A stretch of 64,000 nucleotides of DNA from assembly GCF_039537005.1 (NCBI RefSeq), contig NZ_BAAAZR010000018.1, positions 1 to 64,000 on the forward strand, in the 5' to 3' direction. Made by a program: the position numbers and the translations under genes. This document shows positions 1 to 8,817 of the stretch, piece after piece (the first letter of the stretch is position 1; each line of letters begins with the position of its first letter). The DNA is from Sphaerisporangium flaviroseum. GTDB lineage: Bacteria > Actinomycetota > Actinomycetes > Streptosporangiales > Streptosporangiaceae. Under the pieces are notes generated by a model. That model did no database searches and was not told the origin of the DNA. It saw only the letters and a program-made list of their open reading frames with translations.

Positions 1-403
1 GTAACCACCTCAAACCACCACAAGTTCAGCGCCACCCCGTCGCCAGGGCAACCCGTCTACCTTACCAGACCAACCGGACAGATGCCACCTTTGCGCATCA
101 ATCAGGAGAATCTGGACAGTCAGCCGGTGTGTGGGCAGCCTGCTATCCCTCAAGATTTTTAGGATCTTTCGGACGCTGATCGCCGCCCAACGAGGGGAAA
201 CTCTAGCAGCCCTCAGACACCTCGAACGCCACTTTGATATCCGGTAAACCTTTCCCGCCCCTCAGCCATCCCAAACAGCGAGCGATTCGCGCCGGCGCAA
301 CCCGCCAGCAAGTCATCCGCAATCGCCAGACGTTACGAAGAGGGTGCGGGACTCCGCTGGCGCCACCCCGGTGCCCGGAACCCCGCCCGTGGAGGTGGTC
401 ATC
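1..403. other. Leading non-coding stretch, nothing recognised
   Basis: No convincing coding region, RNA gene or repeat is visible in the first 400 bases. The stretch is less GC-rich than the rest of the window. The only open frames here lack a ribosome binding site and have arginine-rich shadow composition. It presumably holds the promoter of the gene starting at 404. Confidence 0.4.
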
Positions 404-805
404 ATGACGCGGTCGGAGTTCGACGACATCCGTGCTCACATCGCGGCGGAGGAGGGCGACTCGGACGATCTACTGCAGATCGCCCGAACCCTGCTTGACG
501 ACTTGGAGCAGGCGCGGCTGCGGGAGGCAACACTTCGCGCCCGGTATCTGGGTTTGCTGACGGCCGCCCGGGCGACCGTTGCCTCCGACGCCGTCGGCGA
601 CCCCAGCCCGCTGACGTACCTGCGTCACGAGCTCGGCAAGAGGGGACAGTTGCCTGGTGACGACGAGGAGGCCATGCGCATCCTCGCGGATGCCCGTATG
701 GCGGAGGAGCTCCTCGCCCACTTGCAGGAGACGCCACCGAACCGCATAAGGACCAGCGCGCGGATGCGCGGGTGCTCCGGCGCCGCACGAAGGCTGCCTC
801 GGTAA
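404..805 (+). CDS. Small acidic helical protein of unknown function
   Basis: This gene encodes 133 residues from an ATG at 404, preceded by a GGAGGTGG ribosome binding site at 391-398. The frame is open for 20 codons upstream, but the binding site fixes the start. The first two thirds are rich in Asp, Glu, Leu and Arg, with a helical, coiled-coil-like stretch (residues 10-55). The last 20 residues are basic. There is no signal peptide or membrane segment. I recognise no family. It precedes a one-segment membrane protein at 896 with which it could be co-transcribed. Coding status rests on the binding site and amino-acid composition. Confidence 0.6.
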   Translation: MTRSEFDDIRAHIAAEEGDSDDLLQIARTLLDDLEQARLREATLRARYLGLLTAARATVASDAVGDPSPLTYLRHELGKRGQLPGDDEEAMRILADARMAEELLAHLQETPPNRIRTSARMRGCSGAARRLPR

Positions 806-895
806 CACGATCCCGGCGAAGTCGGCCAGGCAACCTCACGTCCGGAGATGACGCCCTTTGCCGGGACATGAGGGTCGTCCTGGGAGACTTCCCCC

Positions 896-1087
896 ATGTG
901 GATGCGGTGGCTGAACTGGGCGGCTGTGACCCTGGTAGCGGTGTTCGGCCTGCTCTGGCTAGGCGTGGTGGTGTTCGCCGCCACGACGACCCCAGGCTGG
1001 TTGCGCGCCGTCCAGGGTGCCTTCAGCCTCGGCCTGATCGGGTGGGCGGCCAAGAAGTCGCTGCTCCTGATCAGGGCCCTCGCTTGA
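896..1087 (+). CDS. Small two-helix membrane protein, unknown function
   Basis: This gene encodes 63 residues. A hydrophobic helix spans about residues 8-29 and a second, weaker one about residues 40-60, ending with basic residues, so it is probably an inner-membrane miniprotein. It follows the unknown gene at 404-805 by 90 bp on the same strand. No family is recognised. The start is ATG with a GGGAGA-type site about 10 bases upstream. It ends one base before the convergent polymerase gene, which is unusually tight. Confidence 0.55.
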   Translation: MWMRWLNWAAVTLVAVFGLLWLGVVVFAATTTPGWLRAVQGAFSLGLIGWAAKKSLLLIRALA

Positions 1088-1088
1088 G

Positions 1089-2678
1089 CTACTTCGCATC
1101 GCCGTAGCAGGACACCGCCACAGCTTGCATCGGGATGCGGACCGAGGTCTCGCCGAACAGCAACCGCGTGGCCTCCTCTGCGGCTCGGCCCACCGCCGCC
1201 GACACCTCGGCCGCGAGCTCCTGCGGGCAGTGGACCATCACCTCGTCGTGCTGGAAGAACACCAGACGAGCCGGGGCGGGCAACAGCCCCCGCAGCAGGG
1301 CCATAAGGGTGAGCGCCCACTCGGCGGCCGTGGCCTGGACGACGAAGTTGCGGGTGAACCGCCCCCGGTCGCGAGCCGCGCGGCCCCCCTCGGGCCCGGA
1401 CACAAGGTCGAGCCAGCGCGCCGACGGCGGGGGGCAGGTGCGCCCGAGCCAGGAACGCACCAGGCGGCCTTCCTCGCCCGCCTTCGCCGCGTCCTCCACG
1501 AAGGCGTACGCCTGCGGGAACCTCTGGCGCATGATGGCCAGCAACTTCGGAGCGTCGCCGCTGGTCCCGCCGTACATCGCGGACAGCATGGCGATCTTGG
1601 CGCTGTCGCGGTCGCCGCCGAAGGCCTGGGCGAGCGCGGCGTACAGATCGATCTCTCCCGCGGCGCGGGCCAGGCCTCTGTCACCGGCCATCGCCGCGAG
1701 CACGCGAGGTTCGAGCTGCGCCCCGTCGGCCACGACCAGCCGCCATCCGTCGTCGGCGACCACCACCCGGCGCATCACCTTGGGGATCTGCAACGCACCT
1801 CCCCCGCTGGTGGCCCAGCGGCCCGACACCACGCCGCCCGCCACGTACTCGGGGTGGAAGCGGTGCCCGCGCACCCACTGGTGGGCCCACGTCCAGCCGT
1901 GGAAGCTGTAGAGCCGGGCAAGCTCCTTGTAGGCCAGAAGGGGCGCGACCGCCGGATGGTCGACCTGCTTGAGCACATGGGACCTCGTGGAGGAGACGGC
2001 CAGGCCGGCGGACTTGAAGGCCTTGACGATCTGCTGCGGGGAGTCGGGGTTGACCGCGCCGCCGANNNNNNNNNNNNTCACCTGGTCGGCGAGCGCCTGG
2101 AGCTTCGCGGGACGCATGCCGTGGACCGGCCGGGGCCCGAGGAGCTCGGTGAGCAGCTTGTCGTGGACATCCTCACGCCAGGGCATGCCGTCGTGGCCCA
2201 TCTCGGCGGCGATCAACGCCCCGGCGGACTCGGCGGCCACCAGCAACCGGAAGCGGCTCGGGCTCTCGGTGGCCTCGATCCTCCGGAGCTGGTCGGTGTA
2301 GACCTCGGTGACGTCGATTTCGGCGGGCTCCGGCTCGAACAGCGTGTCCTGCACGGCATGAGGGCCCGCCGCGTCGTCGGGGACGGGCAGGCCGCGCAGC
2401 CTGGCGTAAGCGGCCTGCGCCGACCTGGGCTCGCCGTACCTGCCCTCGTGGCCGAGGAGCAGGGACTCGGTGAGCGTCAGGTCGTGGCAGCGCGCGAGGC
2501 GCACATCACGGGCGAGGAGCGTGGGATAGATGGCCCGGGTGTCGGCCCAGACCCAGCGGGGCCGCGAGGCACGCTCCAGCGCGCCCATGGCGTTCGCGAG
2601 GTCGCCGACGCGCCTGGCGTCTTCCCCCATCGGTCGCAGCGTGCCGCCCTCGGCGTCCGCCGTCACCGCGATCCGCAT
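1089..2678 (-). CDS. Bifunctional 3'-5' exonuclease/DNA polymerase (PolA-like), gene contains a sequence gap
   Basis: This is a family A DNA polymerase of the short actinobacterial type (about 530 residues), lacking the 5'-3' nuclease domain of full Pol I. Polymerase motifs are visible. Motif A reads VVADGAQLEPRVLA, where housekeeping Pol I has DYSQIELR. Motif B is RDSAKIAMLSAMYG and motif C is QHDEVMVH. The N-terminal 200 residues occupy the place of the 3'-5' exonuclease domain but show weak catalytic acids. Twelve undetermined bases (2066-2077) fall inside the gene; the frame stays open across them, so this is an assembly gap rather than a lesion. It probably assists repair synthesis; the true substrate is inferred. 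Confidence 0.85.
   Translation of the reverse strand: MRIAVTADAEGGTLRPMGEDARRVGDLANAMGALERASRPRWVWADTRAIYPTLLARDVRLARCHDLTLTESLLLGHEGRYGEPRSAQAAYARLRGLPVPDDAAGPHAVQDTLFEPEPAEIDVTEVYTDQLRRIEATESPSRFRLLVAAESAGALIAAEMGHDGMPWREDVHDKLLTELLGPRPVHGMRPAKLQALADQVXXXXXGGAVNPDSPQQIVKAFKSAGLAVSSTRSHVLKQVDHPAVAPLLAYKELARLYSFHGWTWAHQWVRGHRFHPEYVAGGVVSGRWATSGGGALQIPKVMRRVVVADDGWRLVVADGAQLEPRVLAAMAGDRGLARAAGEIDLYAALAQAFGGDRDSAKIAMLSAMYGGTSGDAPKLLAIMRQRFPQAYAFVEDAAKAGEEGRLVRSWLGRTCPPPSARWLDLVSGPEGGRAARDRGRFTRNFVVQATAAEWALTLMALLRGLLPAPARLVFFQHDEVMVHCPQELAAEVSAAVGRAAEEATRLLFGETSVRIPMQAVAVSCYGDAK
2066..2077. other. Assembly gap (12 N)
   Basis: Twelve undetermined bases lie inside the PolA-like gene. The reading frame is the same on both sides, so the true missing length is probably a multiple of three, but the missing sequence is unknown. 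Confidence 0.99.
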
Positions 2679-2809
2679 ACCGGGAGACTATCCGAACCCA
2701 CCGACGGTCTTCGATCACAGTTTCGAGTGGCCGTACCCCGGCCGCCCGTCCTGACGGCGATCCCGGTGGCGCGTTGCGCGCGTGGGGGCGGAAGGTCGAG
2801 TCTGATCAC

Positions 2810-3622
2810 ATGCTTGCGTTGATCAGGGCGTCTCATCCGGGCCCCACGGTGGTCGTCACGGCGGCGGGATGCGCTCTCGCCGTCGGTGTCGGGAGGGGCG
2901 GGGGCGGCGCCGTACTGGTCGGCGCCGCCGTGCTGGCCGGCCAGTTGTCGATCGGATGGAGCAACGACTGGATCGACCGTACGCGGGACCGTGCCATCGG
3001 CCGGGCGGACAAGCCGCTCACCGGTGGCTCCGTGGCGCCCCGCACGGTGGCGGTCGCCGCGTTCACCGCGCTGGCCCTGTGCGTGCCGCTGTCGCTCGCC
3101 AGTGGCGTCCTGGCCGGAGTGGTGCACCTCGCCGCCGTCGCCTGCGGATGGCTGTACAACCTCCGTCTGAAGGCCGGCCCGGCTTCCCCGCTGCCCTTCG
3201 CGCTGGCCTTCGGCCTGCTGCCGGCGTTCGTGACCCTTGGCTTGCCCGGGCGGCCCTGGCCGGAGTGGTGGGCGCTGCTGGCAGGGGCGCTGCTGGGCAT
3301 GGGCGCTCATTTCGCCAACGTCCTTCCGGACCTGCCCGACGACCTCGCCCTCGGGGTGCGGGGGCTGCCCCAGCGACTCGGGCCCACCCGGGCACGGCTT
3401 GGGGCCGCCCTTCTCCTGGTGGCCGCGTCCGTGGTCATCGCGCTGGCTCCGGAGGATCGCGGCCCGGTCGCCGTGGTGGGCCTCGGTGCGGTCGCGCTCG
3501 TGCTCGCCGTGAGCCTGCCGCTGGCCAGGCGTTCGCTGCGGCAGGCCGCGTTCGCCGTGACCGTGGCCGTGGCCGCGATCGACGTGACGATGTTCGTCGC
3601 CCAAGGAGGCCATCTGGTGTGA
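2810..3622 (+). CDS. UbiA-family prenyltransferase
   Basis: This is an integral membrane prenyltransferase of about 270 residues, transferring an isoprenoid chain to an aromatic or other acceptor. The first Asp-rich motif NDWIDRTRDRAIGRADKP lies at residues 52-69. The second, HFANVLPDLPDD, lies near residue 180, in the order expected for UbiA proteins. About eight hydrophobic helices can be counted. The ATG at 2810 is preferred over a start 12 codons upstream because the family begins close to the first helix. Related actinobacterial proteins sit in menaquinone, SCO3242-like or secondary pathways. No pathway neighbours are present, so the acceptor cannot be named. Confidence 0.85.
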   Translation: MLALIRASHPGPTVVVTAAGCALAVGVGRGGGGAVLVGAAVLAGQLSIGWSNDWIDRTRDRAIGRADKPLTGGSVAPRTVAVAAFTALALCVPLSLASGVLAGVVHLAAVACGWLYNLRLKAGPASPLPFALAFGLLPAFVTLGLPGRPWPEWWALLAGALLGMGAHFANVLPDLPDDLALGVRGLPQRLGPTRARLGAALLLVAASVVIALAPEDRGPVAVVGLGAVALVLAVSLPLARRSLRQAAFAVTVAVAAIDVTMFVAQGGHLV

Positions 3623-3684
3623 TCACGTGGCGGCCCGGCGCGCCCGCCGGTGACGCAGCGAACGCGCCCGCCGGTGACACGGCA

Positions 3685-3722
3685 AAAGGCCCTGATCACG
3701 ATCTCTCGCGATCAGGGCCTTT
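3685..3722 (-). terminator. Rho-independent terminator behind tRNA-fMet
   Basis: A perfect 13-bp stem (AAAGGCCCTGATC and its complement, 12-base loop) begins 2 bases after the CCA end of the initiator tRNA. It could also serve the UbiA gene that ends at 3622 on the other strand. Confidence 0.8.
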
Positions 3723-3724
3723 CG

Positions 3725-3801
3725 TGGTAGCGGGGGTAGGATTTGAACCTACGACCTCTGGGTTATGAGCCCAGCGAGCTACCGAGCTGCTCCACCCCGC
3801 G
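3725..3801 (-). tRNA. Initiator tRNA-fMet (anticodon CAU)
   Basis: This is a 77-nt cloverleaf on the minus strand with an encoded CCA end. The anticodon stem carries three consecutive G:C pairs flanking the CTCATAA loop, the hallmark of initiator tRNAs. Position 1 is C and position 72 is T, giving the unpaired acceptor end (C1:U72) that formylase and IF2 read. The T arm reads GGTTCAAATCC. Confidence 0.97.
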
Positions 3802-3861
3802 TCGGCTTGCATTTAAAGACTATCGGGCCCGCAGAGCACTGGCAAATCAATGCCCTCGATG

Positions 3862-3903
3862 TTCTGGGTCCGGTAGACCGGCGCCGGTCTACCGGACCCA
3901 GAA
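3862..3903 (-). terminator. Perfect 42-bp palindrome downstream of the UPF0182 gene
   Basis: Two 21-base arms (3862-3882 and 3883-3903) are exact reverse complements with no spacer, starting 6 bases after the stop codon of the UPF0182 gene. It is almost certainly a transcription terminator, although no long U tract follows on the minus strand. Confidence 0.7.
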
Positions 3904-3908
3904 AACCG

Positions 3909-6872
3909 CTATGAGCTCGGTGTCGGCGACGGGGTGGGAGTCGCCGCCGGCGTGGCGGTGGTCGCCGCCGCGGCCGAGGGCACCGGAGTGGGCGTCACCG
4001 TCGGCGTGGCGGTGGGAGTGGCGGTCGGGCTCGACTTCTGCTTGCCCAACGCGTTCTCCAACTGCTTCAGTGCCTCGGCGAGCCGCTTCTGCGCCTCGCC
4101 GTACGCCGCGAAGTCACCGCCCTTGATCGCCTTCTGGCCGTCGTCGTACGCCTTCTGGACGTTGTCGAAGGCATTGGCGAGATCGGTCGTGACGCCCGGT
4201 GTCGCCGGTTGGTTGGGCGTCGTCGGAACGGTCGGCGTCTGCTGGCCCTGGCCGAACACCTGGTCGAGCGCGTCCTTCAGCGTGGTGCCGATGCCGACGT
4301 CCGAGCCGAACATGACCAGCACCCTGGCCAGGGTGGGATACCGCGCGGAGTTCTGCACCTTGGGCTGGACGTAGACGGGCTCGACGTACAGCAGGCCTCC
4401 GCCGAACGGCAGGGTCAGCAGGTTGCCGTTGAGCGTCTCGGTCGTGCCGCCGATCCGCAGGTCGTTCAGGACGCTGGCGGCCTTCGTGTCGAAGGTGTTC
4501 TGCGCCTGTTTAGGACCGGGGATCGTGGTGTCGCTCGGTAGCTGCAAGATTTTGATCTTCGTACCGGCGGCGCCCGTCGCGTCCACCGCCATGAAGGCCG
4601 CCAGGTTGTCCCGGTTGTTCGGCACCATGGTGGTGGTCAGCGAGAACCGCGGCTCCGTCTCGTTCGGCATCCTCAGCGTCACGTAGTACGGAGGCTGCTT
4701 GGTCTTCGAGCTGGCCGGGTCCTCCGGGACCTTCCAGAAGTCCTGGCCGCCGTAGAAGGCGTTCGCGTCGGTGACGTGGTAGTTCCCGAGGATGTCGCGC
4801 TGCACCTTGAACAGGTCTTCGGGGTAGCGCAGGTGCTCCATGAGCTGGGGCGAGATCTCCGACTTGGGCTTGATGACGCCGGCGAAGGCCTTCTGCCAGG
4901 TCTGGAGCAGCGGGTCCTTGTCGTCCCACGCGTAGAGCGAGACGGTGCCGTCGTAGGCGTCCACCGTCGCCTTGACCGAGTTGCGGATGTAGTTGATGTG
5001 GTCGCGCGGTTGCTGGGGGGTCAGCAGCCTGTCGGTCGAGGTGTCACGGGTCATGTCCCCGAAGCTGCGACGCTCGGAGTAGGGGTAGTCCTCGGACATG
5101 GTGTAACCGTCGACGATCCACAGGATGCGGCCGTTGACCACCGCGGGGTAGGGGTCGCCGTCGAGCGTGAGGAACGGGGCCACCTGCTGGACGCGCTCGC
5201 GCGGCTCACGGTTGTACAGGATGCGCGACTTGTCGTTGATGTCCGACGACAGGAGCAGGTTCGTCTCGCTGTACTTGCCGGCGTAGAGCAGGCGGGTGAA
5301 GAAGTTCCCGATGGGGACCCCGCCCTTGCCGGTGTAGGTGAAGTTCTCCTGGCCGCTGCCCTGTCCGGTGTTGCTCTGCTCGGGGAAGTCGAGCTCGATC
5401 TTCTTGCCGCCGCCGACGATCGAGTACTCCGGGGAGTTCTCGCCGAAGTAGATGCGCGGCTCGAAGGTGCCCAGCCCGTTCGTGGGCGGGATGTCCTTCA
5501 CGATGAAGTCGGGCTTGCCCTGGGGGTCGGTCTTGCTGCCCGGACCGGCGACGAACCCGAAACCGTGGGTGTAGACCAGGTGGTCGTTGATCCAGTTGCG
5601 GTCGGGCGGCTGGCCGATCTCGCGGACCGCGACGACGGTGTCACGGGAGACTCCATCGATCTTGTAGCGGTCGACGTCGAGCTGGTCGGGGAACTGGTAG
5701 TAGCCCTTGATCTGCTGGAGCTGCTCGAAGGTCGGGGACAGCACGGTCGGGTCGAGCAGGCGCACGCCCGGGATCGTCGAGACCTCGCTCTGGAGCTCCT
5801 GCTGGGTGCCCTGCGTCTTCGCGCTGTACGGAGCGACCTCCGTGGACGCGACACCGTAGGCGTCTCTGGTCGCCTCGATGTTGCGCTTGATGGAGTCCTG
5901 CTCCTTGCTCTGCTGGTTCGGCTTGACCTGGAACTGCTCGACGAGCACCGGGTAGACGCCGCCGACCAGGACGGCCGAGAGCACGAGAAGCCCCAAGCCG
6001 ACACCGGGAAGCATGCCGCCGGGCCGGATGACCCCGGCGAAGAACAGGGCGGCACAGATCAGCGCGATGATCGCCAGGATGCTCTTGGCCGGCATCACGG
6101 CGTTGACGTCGGTGTACGACGCCCCGAACACCTTGCCCCGGTCGGAGAAGACCAGGCCGAACCGGTCGACCCAGTACGCGATGGCCTTGAGGAGCACGAA
6201 GAGGCCGACCAGCACAGACAGGTGGATCCGGGCGGCGCGCGTGGCGTGCACACCGGGCGACTGCAACCGCAGGCCGCCGTACAGGTAGTGGACGATCGCC
6301 GCGACGATGATCGAGATGATGACCGCTGTGAAGAGGAACGTGAGCACCATCCGGATGAACGGATAGGTGAACATGAAGAATGAGATGTCCATCTTGAACA
6401 GCGGATCAGGCCTGTCGAATGACGACCCGTTGAGCCAGAGCAGCCAGGTCTTCCACTGCCCCGCGGTCGAGGAGCCGGTGAACAGGCCCAGCACCGCCAG
6501 CCCGAGGATGAAGACCATCTTGCGGTGCGGGTCGACCGCCGCGCGGTAGCGGTCGGCGCCCTGCGAGGATGCCCCGCCGAACATGCCGATCCCGAACAGG
6601 GGCCGCGCGCGGTAGGCGAGGATCATGTTGCCGCCGACGATGCCCGCCATCAACAGCGCGCCGAAGACGAAGAGCAGCAACTGGGTCACCAGCATGGTCG
6701 AGAACACCGAGGTGTACCCGACCGAGTCGAACCAGAGCCAGTCGGTGAAGATACCGGCGAACACGAAGAAGAAGATGACGAGCACGATCAAAGTGATCGC
6801 GACGGGAACGAGAAGCCGGGGCCGGCGGGGCAATCGCATCGCCCGACCCGCGCCGGGGTTCCGGAAGGTCAA
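3909..6872 (-). CDS. UPF0182 family membrane protein
   Basis: This large protein (987 residues) matches the actinobacterial UPF0182 family (Rv3193c type). The N-terminal third holds about seven membrane helices, with the family pattern FTDWLWFDSVGYTSVF near residue 42. A long extracytoplasmic domain follows. A Gln/Ala-rich helical stretch and a low-complexity Thr/Pro tail (last 45 residues) end the protein. Function in this family is unknown. The TTG at 6872 has an AGGGGTGG site just upstream; the ATG at 6839 (MRLPRRP) is an alternative start. The Thr/Pro tail is probably lineage-specific. As in mycobacteria, the next gene upstream on the same strand is the PDZ/Lon protease. Confidence 0.92.
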   Translation of the reverse strand: MTFRNPGAGRAMRLPRRPRLLVPVAITLIVLVIFFFVFAGIFTDWLWFDSVGYTSVFSTMLVTQLLLFVFGALLMAGIVGGNMILAYRARPLFGIGMFGGASSQGADRYRAAVDPHRKMVFILGLAVLGLFTGSSTAGQWKTWLLWLNGSSFDRPDPLFKMDISFFMFTYPFIRMVLTFLFTAVIISIIVAAIVHYLYGGLRLQSPGVHATRAARIHLSVLVGLFVLLKAIAYWVDRFGLVFSDRGKVFGASYTDVNAVMPAKSILAIIALICAALFFAGVIRPGGMLPGVGLGLLVLSAVLVGGVYPVLVEQFQVKPNQQSKEQDSIKRNIEATRDAYGVASTEVAPYSAKTQGTQQELQSEVSTIPGVRLLDPTVLSPTFEQLQQIKGYYQFPDQLDVDRYKIDGVSRDTVVAVREIGQPPDRNWINDHLVYTHGFGFVAGPGSKTDPQGKPDFIVKDIPPTNGLGTFEPRIYFGENSPEYSIVGGGKKIELDFPEQSNTGQGSGQENFTYTGKGGVPIGNFFTRLLYAGKYSETNLLLSSDINDKSRILYNREPRERVQQVAPFLTLDGDPYPAVVNGRILWIVDGYTMSEDYPYSERRSFGDMTRDTSTDRLLTPQQPRDHINYIRNSVKATVDAYDGTVSLYAWDDKDPLLQTWQKAFAGVIKPKSEISPQLMEHLRYPEDLFKVQRDILGNYHVTDANAFYGGQDFWKVPEDPASSKTKQPPYYVTLRMPNETEPRFSLTTTMVPNNRDNLAAFMAVDATGAAGTKIKILQLPSDTTIPGPKQAQNTFDTKAASVLNDLRIGGTTETLNGNLLTLPFGGGLLYVEPVYVQPKVQNSARYPTLARVLVMFGSDVGIGTTLKDALDQVFGQGQQTPTVPTTPNQPATPGVTTDLANAFDNVQKAYDDGQKAIKGGDFAAYGEAQKRLAEALKQLENALGKQKSSPTATPTATPTVTPTPVPSAAAATTATPAATPTPSPTPSS

Positions 6873-7123
6873 GGCCCACCCCTAGATTTCACGAGTAACG
6901 GTCCGTGTCTGGCAACCTACACCGGTGGTGAAGAGGTCGTGCTCCGAGCCCTGAGCACGGTCAGGCCACAACTTGCGGCCGGCCCGTGGACCGCCGTTCC
7001 GCGGGGGAAAGGACGGGGGACACGGCTCGAAAGACGCGCGACGCCACCGGATGGGACGTGCGCGTACACGTGGCCCAACGCCTCGGACACGCGGCGGGTT
7101 CCCCGCCACGGGACCCGGCCGCG

Positions 7124-8164
7124 TCATGGGGCCGAACAACTCGCCACTTGCCCCGAGCCCGTGCGCAGCGCGTCGATGGCCTTGACGGCCTCGTGCATCG
7201 TGCCCACCTTCACCAGGCGCAGCCCCTTCGGCACCGCCTGGAGGGCGTCGTCGCAGTTGTCGGCGGGCGTCAGGAACACCGTGGCACCGGTGTTCCGCGC
7301 GCCGACCATCTTCTGCTGGATGCCGCCGATCGCGCCGACCTTGCCGTCGGGGGTGATCGTGCCGGTGCCGGCGATGGACGTGCCGCCCGTGAGCGGGCCC
7401 GGGGTGAGCTTGTCGTAGATGCCGAGCGAGAACATCAGGCCCGCGCTTGGCCCGCCCACGTCACCGACGTTGACGTTCACGGTGAACGGGAACTTGAACT
7501 GGGTGCCCATCATCACGCCGACGATGGAGCCGTTGCCGCCGGCCACCGTGTCGACCTCAACGGTGGCCGGCTTGCCGTCGCGCTCGATGGCGAAGGTCAC
7601 AGGCTCCCCCGGCTTGTGCTTGCGCACCCCGGCCGCGACCTCGTCGATCGTGTGCACCGGCGTGCCGTCGACCGCGGTGATCTGGTCGTTGCGGCGCAGC
7701 TTGCCGTCGGCGGGCTTGCCCTTCTGCGTCGAGGCCACCGCCACGACGACCTTGATGGGGATCTTCAGCTCGTTCAGCGCCGCGGCGGTCGCGTCCTGCT
7801 GGGAGGTGCTCATCTCCTGGGTGTTCTGCTGCTCCACCTCTTTGACCGACACGGCCTTGGGGAAGATCGTCTCTTCGGGGACGACGGCGACGGTCGGGTC
7901 CATCCAGCCGCGCAGTGCGGTGAACAGGTCGATGTGCGCTTCGGGGTCGCCCTGATAGGCCACGGTGACCAGGCTGAGCTTGCCTGAGGTGGGATAGGTC
8001 TGACGTCCCGAGATGCTGATGACCGGCTTGCCCTTGACCTCGCCGAGGGTGTTCTCCGTCGGACCGGGGCTCAGCGCGACGTACGGCACAGGCAGCAGCG
8101 CGCCGGCGCCGCCGAGCAGGAGCGTGAGCACGCCCGCAACCAACAACGTCAGACGTCGGGACAT
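7124..8164 (-). CDS. PDZ domain and Lon-type (S16) serine protease, membrane-anchored
   Basis: This 346-residue YlbL/Rv3194c-type protease has a signal anchor at residues 5-27 followed by an extracytoplasmic body. A PDZ domain spans roughly 130-205 (RRNDQITAVDGTPV core). A Lon S16 catalytic domain spans 215-335, with nucleophile Ser240 in GGPSAG and the partner Lys285. It lacks the ATPase module of cytoplasmic Lon, so cleavage must be ATP-independent, on the outer face of the membrane. It lies upstream of, and is co-oriented with, the UPF0182 gene, a pairing conserved in actinobacteria. The substrate is unknown. The start is an ATG at the hydrophobic anchor. Confidence 0.92.
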   Translation of the reverse strand: MSRRLTLLVAGVLTLLLGGAGALLPVPYVALSPGPTENTLGEVKGKPVISISGRQTYPTSGKLSLVTVAYQGDPEAHIDLFTALRGWMDPTVAVVPEETIFPKAVSVKEVEQQNTQEMSTSQQDATAAALNELKIPIKVVVAVASTQKGKPADGKLRRNDQITAVDGTPVHTIDEVAAGVRKHKPGEPVTFAIERDGKPATVEVDTVAGGNGSIVGVMMGTQFKFPFTVNVNVGDVGGPSAGLMFSLGIYDKLTPGPLTGGTSIAGTGTITPDGKVGAIGGIQQKMVGARNTGATVFLTPADNCDDALQAVPKGLRLVKVGTMHEAVKAIDALRTGSGQVASCSAP

Positions 8165-8319
8165 GGTGGCAACTCTATGCGCTCACCGCGACCACGGTTA
8201 CGCGGACACACACAGGGCGGACATCCAGGTCAATCACAATCCCGAAGACGGCGGATCGCCTGCTCAGAGGCGGTGAGCGCACCGATCACAGGGGGGTGCC
8301 GAGGCGGGGAAGACCCAGG

Positions 8320-8745
8320 TCAGTCGCAGGCCCCGACCCACTCGGCGGACCCGTCGGCGAAGATCTGGTGTTTCCAGATCGGCACTTCGCCCTTGAGGTC
8401 GTCGATCAGGCGCCGTGCGGCCTCGAAGGCCTCGCCCCGGTGCGCGGCGGCCACCGCGACGATCACCGCGAGGTCGCCCAGCCTCAGGTCGCCCACTCGG
8501 TGGACGGCCGCGAGCGCGACCACCGGGAAGTCGGCGGCGACCTTCTCCGCCACCCGGCGCAGTTCCGCCTCCGCGCTCGGATGCGCGGAGTAGGACAGCA
8601 GGGTGACGGGCTTGCCGTGGTCCTGATTCCGCACGGTGCCGACGAACAGCGTCGTACCGCCTGCCCCATGGTCGCCGACAGCCCCGAGAACCTCGTCCAC
8701 GGAGAGCGGAGTGTCTCGAATGCCCAGCAATCGGATGGCGTTCAC
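8320..8745 (-). CDS. moaE: Molybdopterin synthase catalytic subunit MoaE
   Basis: MoaE (141 residues) forms the large subunit of molybdopterin synthase, which inserts two sulfurs from thiocarboxylated MoaD into cyclic pyranopterin monophosphate. The family core is present: FVGTVRNQDHGK (about 35-46), the AAVHRVGDLRLGD stretch, AHRGEAFEA, and the catalytic lysine motif VPIWKHQ near residue 124. Length is normal. No moaD or other cofactor genes are nearby, although MoeZ at 55.5-56.7 kb could activate MoaD. Start is GTG. Confidence 0.93.
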   Translation of the reverse strand: MNAIRLLGIRDTPLSVDEVLGAVGDHGAGGTTLFVGTVRNQDHGKPVTLLSYSAHPSAEAELRRVAEKVAADFPVVALAAVHRVGDLRLGDLAVIVAVAAAHRGEAFEAARRLIDDLKGEVPIWKHQIFADGSAEWVGACD

Positions 8746-8817
8746 GGCACGAGACTACTCCGCCCTCCGGACACCGCCCGGGAACCCCAGGCCCGAGCCG
8801 GTAGGCGAATCGGCCGC

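Noticed and set aside
203..439. 78-codon minus-strand frame near the window start
   Set aside because: No ribosome site, Arg/Gly-rich, and it overlaps the better supported gene at 404.
5498..6383. Long open frames antisense or out of frame to the UPF0182 gene
   Set aside because: High-GC shadow frames with Arg/Ser-rich or Leu/Val/Asp-skewed composition and no binding site; the UPF0182 protein explains the region.
6882..7139. 85-codon minus-strand frame between the UPF0182 and Lon-type genes
   Set aside because: Composition (Arg, Pro, Gly) typical of spurious frames; the region is better read as the UPF0182 upstream region.
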